Shown here in pieces: positions 52,861-60,603 of a stretch of DNA of 64,000 nucleotides; position 1 is the first letter of the stretch; each line of letters begins with the position of its first letter. The position numbers and the translations under genes were made by a program. Below the pieces are notes generated by a model that worked only from the letters and a program-made list of their open reading frames with translations, ran no database searches and had not been told where the DNA came from. The DNA comes from QALR01 sp900552255 (GTDB lineage Bacteria; Bacillota; Clostridia; Oscillospirales; CAG-272): the NCBI GenBank assembly GCA_048526005.1, contig DBFVEH010000013.1, positions 97,642-161,641 on the forward strand, written 5' to 3'.

Positions 52861-53814
52861 ATGGAGAAGCTTACAGTCGGCGCGAACGACGCAGGCCAGA
52901 GGCTGGATAAATTTCTTTCTAAAACCTTTCGGAATCTGCCGAAATCCATGATGTATAAATTCATTCGGACGAAGAAAATCAAGGTGAACCGCAAGCGTGC
53001 CGACGCGGGGCAGATGCTTGCGGCCGGCGACACAGTCGAGCTTTTTGTCCTTCCTGAATTTTTGGAGCGGGCGCCGTCTGAGGCGCTTTTTAAAAACATC
53101 CGTCCGGCCTTTGAGGTCGTCTATGAGGATGAGAATCTGATCGTCTGCAACAAGCCGGTCGGCATGCTTTCCCACAGTGACAGCGCGGGCGAGCGCAACA
53201 CGCTTATCGAGCATGTCAAGGCGTATCTTTGGAGAAAAGGCGAATACGAGCCGGAAAAGGAGAATTCCTTTGCGCCGGCGCTCTGCAACCGGATCGACCG
53301 CAATACCTCAGGGCTTGTGCTTGCGGCGAAAAATGCCGAGGCGCTGCGGATCCTCAACGAGAAAATCAAGAAGCGCACGATTACAAAATATTATCTTTGC
53401 AGGGTGCATGGTGTCCCGGCGCCGCAGGAAGCGACGCTTGAAGGGTATCTCATAAAGGATGCGGGTGCGAACCGCGTTACGGTTTATAAGAGCATTCCGC
53501 GCGGTGCCCGCGGTGATTTCAAGAAAATTATCACAAAATACCGTGTCCTTGATGCCGAAAAAGAGGAAGCGGTGCTGGAGGTGGAGCTTGTGACCGGGCG
53601 CACGCATCAGATTCGTGCGCATATGGCGAGCATCGGGCATCCGCTCGTCGGCGACGGCAAGTATGCGGAAAACGGAGCGGACAGGGCGGCGGGGCGGTAT
53701 CGTCAAGCGCTTTGCGCCTATAAGATCCGCTTTGAGAAGGACGAGCCGTCGGCGCTTTCCTATCTTGAGGGGAGAACCTTTTCCTTGGAGATGAAAAAGA
53801 TATCTTTTTTATAA
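52861..53814 (+). CDS. RluA family pseudouridine synthase
   Basis: 317 residues. S4 RNA-binding domain (QRLDKFLSKTFRNLP..IRTKKIKVNRKRA, about 12-60) and catalytic domain with Asp in NRIDRNTSGLVLAAK (about 147), RTHQIRAHMASIGHPLVGDGKY near the C-terminus. RluC/RluD-like; the target uridine cannot be told. Start at 52861 after AGGAGAGGCGTGAT, 17 bases after mtaB. Confidence 0.93.
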   Translation: MEKLTVGANDAGQRLDKFLSKTFRNLPKSMMYKFIRTKKIKVNRKRADAGQMLAAGDTVELFVLPEFLERAPSEALFKNIRPAFEVVYEDENLIVCNKPVGMLSHSDSAGERNTLIEHVKAYLWRKGEYEPEKENSFAPALCNRIDRNTSGLVLAAKNAEALRILNEKIKKRTITKYYLCRVHGVPAPQEATLEGYLIKDAGANRVTVYKSIPRGARGDFKKIITKYRVLDAEKEEAVLEVELVTGRTHQIRAHMASIGHPLVGDGKYAENGADRAAGRYRQALCAYKIRFEKDEPSALSYLEGRTFSLEMKKISFL

Positions 53815-53826
53815 AAGTGAATTATT

Positions 53827-54225
53827 CTCCTTTGTAAAGGGAGAACGCATGCTTTTCTTTGCGGAAAGAAAAGAACGAAAAGAAGCCGCAAGCCTCCGGC
53901 TTGACCGTTTGTGCGGCCGGCAGCGGTTCGGTGGCGGCTATGAAAGACGGCGTCCACGCTCACTTCGTTCGCGTGATCCGTCAACCGCCGCCCCTTTCTT
54001 GAACATCGCACCGGATGGCGCTCACACGGCGCGCGCCTTGCGCCTGCGGGCGCGGGCTTCCCAGCGGCAATTACTTCCCGCACGGCGAATGTTGGCTTGC
54101 CGAGCAAAGCGAGAGCAAACAACTATTGGGAGCCGTGGGTATGCGCTTCCCAGCAGAAGCATGAGAGTCCGAGACGGAAGTCTCGGTGAGTCTTTTGGTG
54201 CTTTTCTCCTCAGTGAGAAAAGCAC
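53827..54225 (+). repeat. Structured intergenic repeat, copy R2
   Basis: 399 bp. Begins with the CTCCTTT..AAAGGGAG hairpin and ends with GTGCTTTTCTC/GAGAAAAGCAC. Arms of the third hairpin are CAAGCC/GGCTTG. Directly after the RluA-type gene. Its open frames are not treated as genes. Confidence 0.9.
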
Positions 54226-54233
54226 GTATTTTT

Positions 54234-54592
54234 CTCCTTTGGCAAAGGAGAAACGTGTCCTTTTCTTGTACGGACAAGAAAAGAACGAAAAGAAGCTGCA
54301 AGCGTACCGCTTGACCGTCTGTGCGGCTGGCAGCAGTTCGGTGGCGGCTATAAAAGACGGCATCCACGCTCGCTTCGTTCGCGTGATCCGCGGGCCGCCG
54401 CCATTTTCGCAAACATCGCTCCGGAAGGCGCTCATACGGCGCGCGCCTTGCGCCTGCGGGCCCTGTGCGAGCTTTGCGAGCACTGCAACACCTTTCGAGC
54501 CGTGGGTATACACTTCCCAGCAGAAGCATGAGAGTCCGAGACGGGAGTCTCGGTGAGTCTTTTGGTGCTTTTCTCTTCAATGAGAAAAGCAC
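54234..54592 (+). repeat. Structured intergenic repeat, copy R3
   Basis: 359 bp, head-to-tail with R2 after an 8-base AT-rich gap. The third hairpin is CAAGCG/CGCTTG. The centre is shorter: the CTTCCCAGC..GCAAACAA part seen in R2 is replaced by a different stretch (about 54459-54500). Confidence 0.9.
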
Positions 54593-54629
54593 ATTTTCGA
54601 GAAAATTCCTGAAAATTGTCGTTTTATCC

Positions 54630-54658
54630 TTGCAAAGAGGCCGTGTCTATGTTACAAT
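54630..54658 (+). promoter_or_regulatory. Promoter of upp
   Basis: TTGCAA (54630-54635), 17-base spacer, TACAAT (54653-54658). Confidence 0.8.
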
Positions 54659-54693
54659 ACAAATCGAGAATCAAAATATAAAGGAGAATAAAA

Positions 54694-55323
54694 ATGAGCG
54701 AACTTCACGTGATCGATCATCCGCTGATCCAGCACAAGCTCACTTATATGAGAAAAAAGGAAACAGGCTCCAAGGATTTTCGCGAGCTGCTCGATGAAAT
54801 CGCGATGCTGATGGGCTACGAAGTGACGCGCGATCTGCCCCTTGAGGATGTGGAAATCGAAACACCGCTCTGCAAGATGACAGGAAAGGTGATTTCCGGC
54901 AAAAAGCTGGCCGTCGTTCCGATTCTGCGCGCGGGACTCGGCATGGTGGACGGGCTTTTGGAGCTGGTTCCGGTTGCGAAGGTAGGTCATATCGGACTTT
55001 ACCGCGATCCGGAGACGCATTTGCCGATCGAATATTACTGCAAGCTGCCGATGGATATTTCCGAGAGGATCGTCATTGTCGTCGATCCGATGCTTGCGAC
55101 CGGCGGCAGCGCATGTGACGCATTGACGAAGCTCAAGGAAAGAGGCTGCACGAATCTGCGGCTGATGTGTCTTGTCGCAGCGCCGGAAGGCGTCGCAGCT
55201 GTGCAGAAAGCGCATCCCGACGTCGATATTTATGTTGCCGCAGTGGATGAAAAGCTCAATGAACACGCCTATATTGTGCCCGGCCTTGGCGACGCGGGAG
55301 ATCGCTTGTTTGGAACAAAATAA
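54694..55323 (+). CDS. upp: Uracil phosphoribosyltransferase
   Basis: 209 residues. It salvages uracil to UMP with PRPP. VVDPMLATGGSA (about 130-141) is the PRPP loop, and IVPGLGDAGDRLFGTK is the conserved uracil-binding C-terminus. AAAGGAGAATAAAA ribosome site. Confidence 0.96.
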   Translation: MSELHVIDHPLIQHKLTYMRKKETGSKDFRELLDEIAMLMGYEVTRDLPLEDVEIETPLCKMTGKVISGKKLAVVPILRAGLGMVDGLLELVPVAKVGHIGLYRDPETHLPIEYYCKLPMDISERIVIVVDPMLATGGSACDALTKLKERGCTNLRLMCLVAAPEGVAAVQKAHPDVDIYVAAVDEKLNEHAYIVPGLGDAGDRLFGTK

Positions 55324-55326
55324 AAG

Positions 55327-55357
55327 AAAAAACGGACGCATCCGCGTCCGTTTTTTT
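55327..55357 (+). terminator. Terminator of upp
   Basis: AAAAAACGGACGC and GCGTCCGTTTTTT around ATCC. Confidence 0.88.
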
Positions 55358-55442
55358 AAGAATTTTATTTTTTGGAATAGAAGTTTTCCCTTTGATAAAG
55401 GGAAAACTTTGGCGTAAAGCACGAAAATATTCAAAATCCCCC

Positions 55443-55471
55443 TTGACAAACGAAAGAAGCTGTATTATACT
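55443..55471 (+). promoter_or_regulatory. Promoter of infC-rpmI-rplT
   Basis: TTGACA (55443-55448), 17-base spacer, TATACT (55466-55471). Leader of about 170 bases. Confidence 0.88.
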
Positions 55472-55477
55472 GTTTCT

Positions 55478-55634
55478 GTAAAACAAAGAAGAACGTTCTC
55501 TGTTCTCACCTTGCGGCGCTTCGTGCCCGGGTCAATACGGATGAGAAAGCGCGATATTTATGCGTTTTTATGTCTTTTGTATTATGGCGGAGAACCGATT
55601 CGGTTTTCCGCATTTTATTTAAATTTAGTTTATT
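55478..55634 (+). promoter_or_regulatory. Leader of infC-rpmI-rplT with attenuator (probable L20 leader)
   Basis: TTCTCACC (about 55504-55511) can pair with GGATGAGAA (about 55537-55545), and GCGGAGAACCG (55587-55597) with CGGTTTTCCGC (55601-55611) forms a terminator stem followed by ATTTTATTT. The position and layout match the L20-responsive leader that controls this operon in Firmicutes; binding by L20 is inferred. Confidence 0.65.
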
Positions 55635-55647
55635 GGAGGTGCCGCAT

Positions 55648-56163
55648 ATCAGCAAAAAAGAACATTTGATCAATGAGGAAATCACCGTGCCGGAGGTGAG
55701 ACTTGTCGGCGAGGACGGAGAGCAGCTCGGGATCGTCTCCATCGACACCGCGCAGAATCTGTCCATTGACAAGGGACTTGATCTCGTCATGATCGCGCCG
55801 AAGGCGGCGCCGCCTGTGTGCCGGATCATGGATTACGGGAAATTCCGATTTGAGCAGGATAAGCGTGAAAAGGAAGCGAAGAAGAAGCAGCAGACGGTCG
55901 AAATCAAGGAAATCCAGCTCTCCTGCAGCATCGGCGACCACGATTTCCAGACCAAGCTGAATCATGCTTTCCGCTTTCTCAAGGATGGCAACAAGGTCAA
56001 GGTCTGCGTGAGATTCAAGGGACGTGAAATGCGTCATACGGAAATCGGCATGGATGTTATCATGCGGTTTGCCGAGGCCGCGTCGGAATGTGCGCAGATC
56101 GATAAAAAGCCTGTTTTGGAAGGCCGCAACCTCACGTTGTTCTTATCGCCCGTCAAGCAGTAA
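55648..56163 (+). CDS. infC: Translation initiation factor IF-3, with AUC start
   Basis: 171 residues, the normal length. No ATG, GTG or TTG is usable at the family start: TTG 55633 and GTG 55639 lie in the ribosome site itself. TTGGAGGTG is 8 bases from ATC at 55648, which opens ISKKEHLINEEITVPEVRL, the standard IF-3 N-terminus. AUU starts are known for infC and allow IF-3 to control its own translation; here the codon is AUC. N-domain, linker (QDKREKEAKKKQQ) and C-domain (IQLSCSIGDHDFQTK) are intact. Confidence 0.93.
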   Translation: MSKKEHLINEEITVPEVRLVGEDGEQLGIVSIDTAQNLSIDKGLDLVMIAPKAAPPVCRIMDYGKFRFEQDKREKEAKKKQQTVEIKEIQLSCSIGDHDFQTKLNHAFRFLKDGNKVKVCVRFKGREMRHTEIGMDVIMRFAEAASECAQIDKKPVLEGRNLTLFLSPVKQ

Positions 56164-56220
56164 AGCATGTATGAGACATTTTGCGGTCTCTGAAATAATT
56201 CGAAAGGATGAATACAGAAA

Positions 56221-56418
56221 ATGGGAAAAATCAAGTCACATAAGGCTACAGCCAAAAGATTTTCGGTTACGAAAAACGGAAAAGTAAAAATGAACAGCTC
56301 GAACCGCCGTCATAAGCTCGGAATCAAAACGCCGAAGCGCAAGAGACAGCTTCGCCGCAACGCATATCTGAGCAAATCGTTCGAGTCTACCGTAAAGACT
56401 CTCATTCCCAACAAATAA
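56221..56418 (+). CDS. rpmI: 50S ribosomal protein L35
   Basis: 65 residues, KIKSHKATAKRFSVTKNGKVK and the basic HKLGIKTPKRKRQLR are typical. Second gene of the operon. Confidence 0.97.
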   Translation: MGKIKSHKATAKRFSVTKNGKVKMNSSNRRHKLGIKTPKRKRQLRRNAYLSKSFESTVKTLIPNK

Positions 56419-56450
56419 TCACGGTAAACTGAGAGAGGAGAATAAAGAAG

Positions 56451-56804
56451 ATGGCAAGAGTAAAAGGCGCGATGATGACGCGCAAGAGAAGAAATAAAAC
56501 CCTGAAGCTCGCAAAGGGCTACTGGGGTGCCAAGAGCAAGCATTTCAAGATGGCGAAGCAGGCCGTGATGAAGAGCGGCAACTACGCTTTCGCCGGACGC
56601 AAGATGAAAAAGAGAGATTTCCGTTCTCTTTGGATTACCAGAATTTCCGCGCAGGCAAAGGTCAACGGCATCAATTATTCGAGATTTATGTGCGGGCTGA
56701 AGAAGGCCGGCATCACGCTCAATCGCAAGATGCTTGCGGAGCTTGCGGTAAACGACAAGGAAGCTTTTGCGTCTCTTTGCGAGACCGCAAAGGCAGCATT
56801 GTAA
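56451..56804 (+). CDS. rplT: 50S ribosomal protein L20
   Basis: 117 residues; MARVKGAMMTRKRRNKTLKLAKGYWGAKS and FAGRKMKKRDFRSLWI are the family blocks. Likely autoregulator of the operon through its leader. Ribosome site GAGAGGAGAATAAAGAAG. Confidence 0.97.
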   Translation: MARVKGAMMTRKRRNKTLKLAKGYWGAKSKHFKMAKQAVMKSGNYAFAGRKMKKRDFRSLWITRISAQAKVNGINYSRFMCGLKKAGITLNRKMLAELAVNDKEAFASLCETAKAAL

Positions 56805-56814
56805 TAGGTATTTG

Positions 56815-56845
56815 AAAACCCAAAGCGAAACCCGCTTTGGGTTTT
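56815..56845 (+). terminator. Terminator after rplT
   Basis: AAAACCCAAAGCG and CGCTTTGGGTTTT form a 13-bp stem around AAACC. Confidence 0.85.
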
Positions 56846-56859
56846 GTATTAAAAAGTAT

Positions 56860-57258
56860 GTGCTTTTCTCACTGAGGAGAAAAGCACCAAAAGACTCGCC
56901 GAGACTACCGTCTCGGACTCTCATCGTGCTACTGGGAAGCGCATACACACGGCTCCCGACAGTTGTTTGCTCTCGCTTCGCTCGGCAAGCCAACATTCGC
57001 CGTGCGAGAAGTCTGCACGGCTGGGAAGCCTGCGGACGCAGGCGCAAGGCGCGCGCCGTGTGAGCGCTTTCCGGCATGATGTCAACAACAACGGCGGCGA
57101 TTGACGGATCACGCGAGCTCCGCGAGCGTGGATGCCGTCTTTCATAGCCGCCACCGAACCGCTGCCAGCTGCACGAACGGTCAAGCCGGAGGCTTGCAGT
57201 TCTTTTGATGCTTTTCTTTCTGTAAAGAAAAGCATACGTTCTCTCCTTTCCAAAGGAG
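56860..57258 (-). repeat. Structured intergenic repeat, copy R4
   Basis: 399 bp, minus orientation. Last hairpin GTGCTTTTCTC/GAGAAAAGCAC at 56860-56887; second hairpin ATGCTTTTCTTT/AAAGAAAAGCAT; third CAAGCC/GGCTTG. Between rplT and the SpoU methyltransferase gene, antisense to both. Confidence 0.9.
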
Positions 57259-57266
57259 AAAGATAT

Positions 57267-57658
57267 GTCGTTTTCTCACCGACGAGGAAACGACGAAAAG
57301 AGTCGTTGAGGCTACCGTCTCGGACTCTCATCGTGCTACTGGGAAGCATATACACACGGCTCCCGACAGTTGTTTGCTCTCGCTTCGCTCGGCAAGCCAA
57401 CATTCGCCGTGCGGAGAGCAACTGCCGCTGGAAACTCTGCGCCCGCAGGCGCAAGGCGCGCGCCGTGTGAGCGCTCTCCGGCGCGATGCTTGCGAAAATG
57501 GCGGCGGCCCGCGGATCACGCGAGCGTGAACGCCGTCTTTTATAGCCGCCACCGAACCGCTGCCGGCCGCACGAACGGTCGAACGGAACGTTCGCGGTTT
57601 CTTTTCGTTCTTTTCTTGTCCGACGGGGAAAAGGACATGTTTCTCCTTTCCAAAGTAG
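57267..57658 (-). repeat. Structured intergenic repeat, copy R5
   Basis: 392 bp, head-to-tail with R4 after an 8-base gap. Last hairpin GTCGTTTTCTC/GAGGAAACGAC, third hairpin CGAACG/CGTTCG. The second and penultimate hairpins are partly broken (one arm changed), so this copy may be decaying or recombinant. Confidence 0.9.
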
Positions 57659-57689
57659 AAAAGAAAATATAAAATAAAAAGGAAATCCC

Positions 57690-58505
57690 ATGGAAATCAT
57701 CACAAGCAAACAAAATCCCGCGGTCATCGCCGCGGCGAAGCTCGCGGATAAGAAATACCGCGAAATGACGCGTACCTTCGCTTTCGAGGGAGTGAAGCTG
57801 TTCTGCGAAGCCGTTTCGGCGGGTGTCCGATTGACCCGCGTATTTGCAACGGAGGCGGCCTATGAGAAATACGGCGCGCTTCTTTCCGGTGCCGGAGAAG
57901 ACAAATTGACGCTCGTTTCGGAGCCGGTGTATGAAAAATTGTCCTTTGAGCGGTCGCCGCAGGGGATTTTCTGTGTGGCGGAATATTTTGAGCCGCAGAC
58001 GTCGCAAGGAGACGCTTCATTTGTGATTTTTCTCGACGGCGTTTCGGACCCGGGAAATTTCGGCGCCGTACTGCGCGCGGCAGATGCGTTCGGCGCGGAT
58101 ACGGTGTACGCCGGAGAGAATGGCGCCGATCTCTATAATCCCAAGACCGTGAGAGCTTGTATGGGTTCGCTTTTTCGTGTGAGGGTGCAGAGAACGGCAG
58201 ACCTCTCAAGCGATATTACTCGCCTGCGTGAGAACGGTTTCCGTATTTTTGCGGCGGCGCTGGACGAGCATTCCTCGGATATCCGGCGGACGGATTTGTC
58301 CGGCAAAATCGGATTTGTCATCGGCAACGAAGGGCATGGGATATCCGACGCAGTGCGCGCCTCCTGTTCGGGAAGCGTGATTATCCCGATGAGGCAAGGC
58401 CCTCAGTCGCTCAACGCCGCGGTGGCGGCGGGCGTCGTCATGTGGGAGGCGGCGAGGTGCCGGGATGCTTTTCCCGCGCAGGACAAGAAATATGAAGTCC
58501 TGTGA
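57690..58505 (+). CDS. TrmH/SpoU family RNA 2'-O-methyltransferase
   Basis: 271 residues. An N-terminal substrate-binding domain (ITSKQNPAVIAAAKLADKKYRE) and SPOUT domain with motifs DPGNFGAVLRAADAFG, GFVIGNEGHGIS and PQSLNAAVAAGVVMWE forming the SAM knot. It probably methylates an rRNA ribose; target not predictable. Ribosome site AAAAAGGAAATCCC. Confidence 0.92.
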   Translation: MEIITSKQNPAVIAAAKLADKKYREMTRTFAFEGVKLFCEAVSAGVRLTRVFATEAAYEKYGALLSGAGEDKLTLVSEPVYEKLSFERSPQGIFCVAEYFEPQTSQGDASFVIFLDGVSDPGNFGAVLRAADAFGADTVYAGENGADLYNPKTVRACMGSLFRVRVQRTADLSSDITRLRENGFRIFAAALDEHSSDIRRTDLSGKIGFVIGNEGHGISDAVRASCSGSVIIPMRQGPQSLNAAVAAGVVMWEAARCRDAFPAQDKKYEVL

Positions 58506-59157
58506 TACGATTCTGTTTGATTTGGACGGAACGCTGACCGACCCGGCTTTGGGCATCACAAATTCCATCGCATACGCCTTGCGGAAAATGAAGGTCAAGG
58601 TGCCCGACCGAAAGCGGCTGACACGCTTTATCGGCCCTCCGCTGATGGAAACGTTTCGGTCGGATTTCGGTTTTTCAACCGCGGATGCGGCGCTGGCTTT
58701 GCGGCATTATAGGGCGTATTTTGTCGAAAAGGGCATGTTTGAAAACAGCCTCTACGACGGAATCGGGGAATTGCTGACAGCGCTGAGGAGATCCGGAAAA
58801 ACGCTTGCCGTGGCGACCTCAAAGCCGGAACCGTTTGCCGTAAAGATATTGGAGCATTTCGGAATCGCCGATCGCTTTGCCTATATCGCGGGCGGAACGC
58901 TTGACGAGACGAGAACGAAGAAAGCGGAGGTTATCCGGTATGCGCTTGAGAGACTCGGTATCCCCTCCGGTTTGTCCGCGGTGATGGTGGGCGACAGGAA
59001 ATATGATATCGTCGGGGCGCGCGGGGTTGGCATTGCCTCCATCGGCGTTTTATACGGCTATGGAACGCGCGCTGAGCTTTCGGAGGCGGGCGCTCCGTTT
59101 CTCGCCGCAGATATCGCGGAGTTGGGATCGCTTTTGATGCCTGAGCGTGTGCCGTAA
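58492..59157 (+). CDS. HAD-superfamily hydrolase, phosphoglycolate phosphatase-like
   Basis: 221 residues. HAD motifs DLDGTLTD (motif I, two Asp), ATSKPE (II), and KKAEVIRYAL with MVGDRKYDIVGARG (III/IV). Cap domain C1 type. Substrate may be phosphoglycolate or pyrophosphate; uncertain. Starts 14 bases inside the upstream gene with AGGACAAGAAAT. Confidence 0.9.
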   Translation: MKSCDTILFDLDGTLTDPALGITNSIAYALRKMKVKVPDRKRLTRFIGPPLMETFRSDFGFSTADAALALRHYRAYFVEKGMFENSLYDGIGELLTALRRSGKTLAVATSKPEPFAVKILEHFGIADRFAYIAGGTLDETRTKKAEVIRYALERLGIPSGLSAVMVGDRKYDIVGARGVGIASIGVLYGYGTRAELSEAGAPFLAADIAELGSLLMPERVP

Positions 59158-59268
59158 GCATAAAGAAGAGCGTTTCTTATGTTCCGAAAGTTCAAATTTT
59201 TTAAGCAGAGCTTGCTTTCGATATTTTGAATCTTGAAATATGCCGTTAATAGCGGAACGGAGGTTTTT

Positions 59269-60528
59269 ATGGAGCATCTTGTCTATTGGATATGGCTTTC
59301 CCTGCGGTGCGGTGCCGGCAGCGAGCTTGGTTCGTACCTTTTAAAGCATTTTTCCTCTCCGAAGGAGATATTTGAAGCGGACGAATCGGCGCTTCGCGCC
59401 GTGGACGGCGTCGATGATGACATTGCGGCGGCACTGCTTGACCGCGATCTTTCGTTGTCCCGCCGGATCCTCGAATACTGTGAACGCGTGAATGTCGGCA
59501 TCATGACCTGCGAGAGCGCGGTATATCCCGAAAGGCTGCGCAGCATTCATGCGAAGCCGCTTCTGCTTTATTACAGAGGACGGGTGCCGGATATCGACGA
59601 CAACGTGCTGATTGCCTGTGTAGGGACCCGAAAATGCAGTGAGCACGGCGCGTCGGCCGCCCGAAGGCTCGGAGAGGATCTGGCGCGGGCGGGAGCCGTC
59701 GTGGTTTCCGGCATGGCGCTCGGGATCGACGCCTGCGCGCAGCAGGGCGCGCTTGCCGCCGGAGGGCATACGATCGCGGTGCTCGGCTGCGGGATCGACA
59801 GGGTGTATCCGCCTGAACACAAAGCTTTGATGGAACGCATTGCAAAGGAGGGCACGCTCATAACGGAGTACGCGCCGGGAACGGAGCCGAACGGCAAAAA
59901 TTTTCCCATTCGGAATCGGATTATTTCAGGGCTCTGTCAAGGGACGGTCGTTGTCGAAGCGGACCTATACAGCGGTTCGCTCATCACCGCGCGTGCCGCG
60001 AGAATGCAGGGACGCGATCTGTTTGCCTATCCGGGCAGTCCGGAGGATCCGCGCGCCGAGGGAACCAATACCCTGATCCGCGAGGGCGCGAAGCTCGTCA
60101 CATGCGCCGCCGACATTTTGGACGAATACGAGCTTCTGTATCCGCACAGAATATTCACCGAAAGGCTTTCCCGTTCCCGCAGACGCCCTGCCGGGAGGAC
60201 GGCAGGAAAATCATCCGCGGCAGACGATAAGGGGTCGCGTGCGGGGGAACGCTTTGAGCGGGAAAGCATACGAAGCAAACCGAAAAAATCGGAGAATCCG
60301 CCGCCCGCACGAGCATCGCGCCGCGCGGATACCTCGGAGCTCGGCGAGCTGGAAAAGCTTGTGCTCGCTTCCATGAGAGGGGCCATGACGTCCGAGGAAA
60401 TCGCGCAGGCGGTTCGGACGAAAACCGGGGCACCCTGTGAAACGGGCGCGCTTCTCGGCGCCCTTACCATGCTGGAAATCGGAGGCTTTATCGAAGCGGA
60501 GCCCGGCGGGAATTACCGTCCGCTTTAA
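59269..60528 (+). CDS. dprA: DNA processing protein DprA
   Basis: 419 residues. SAM-like N-terminus, Rossmann domain with ACVGTRKCSEHG, SGMALGIDACAQQGAL, FPIRNRIISGL and GSPEDPRAEGTNTLIREGA, a basic linker (about 300-350) and a DprA winged-helix end. It loads RecA on incoming single-stranded DNA in transformation. Start at 59269 after ACGGAGGTTTTT. dprA next to topA is common in Firmicutes. Confidence 0.94.
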   Translation: MEHLVYWIWLSLRCGAGSELGSYLLKHFSSPKEIFEADESALRAVDGVDDDIAAALLDRDLSLSRRILEYCERVNVGIMTCESAVYPERLRSIHAKPLLLYYRGRVPDIDDNVLIACVGTRKCSEHGASAARRLGEDLARAGAVVVSGMALGIDACAQQGALAAGGHTIAVLGCGIDRVYPPEHKALMERIAKEGTLITEYAPGTEPNGKNFPIRNRIISGLCQGTVVVEADLYSGSLITARAARMQGRDLFAYPGSPEDPRAEGTNTLIREGAKLVTCAADILDEYELLYPHRIFTERLSRSRRRPAGRTAGKSSAADDKGSRAGERFERESIRSKPKKSENPPPARASRRADTSELGELEKLVLASMRGAMTSEEIAQAVRTKTGAPCETGALLGALTMLEIGGFIEAEPGGNYRPL

Positions 60529-60535
60529 AACAGTA

Positions 60536-60565
60536 TTGACAATTTTCATATTTTCGGTATATAAT
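60536..60565 (+). promoter_or_regulatory. Promoter of topA
   Basis: TTGACA (60536-60541), 18-base spacer, TATAAT (60560-60565). Confidence 0.8.
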
Positions 60566-60603
60566 AAGCGTTGCTTAACGTTTTTTAAGGAGTGCTTTTC
60601 ACG

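Noticed and set aside
53849..54556. Open frames of 100-270 codons inside the repeats (also 56921-57727, 62826-63233, 63075-63704)
   Set aside because: They cross hairpins, differ in frame between copies, change with orientation and lack ribosome sites. The arm-matched changes show selection on pairing, not on codons.
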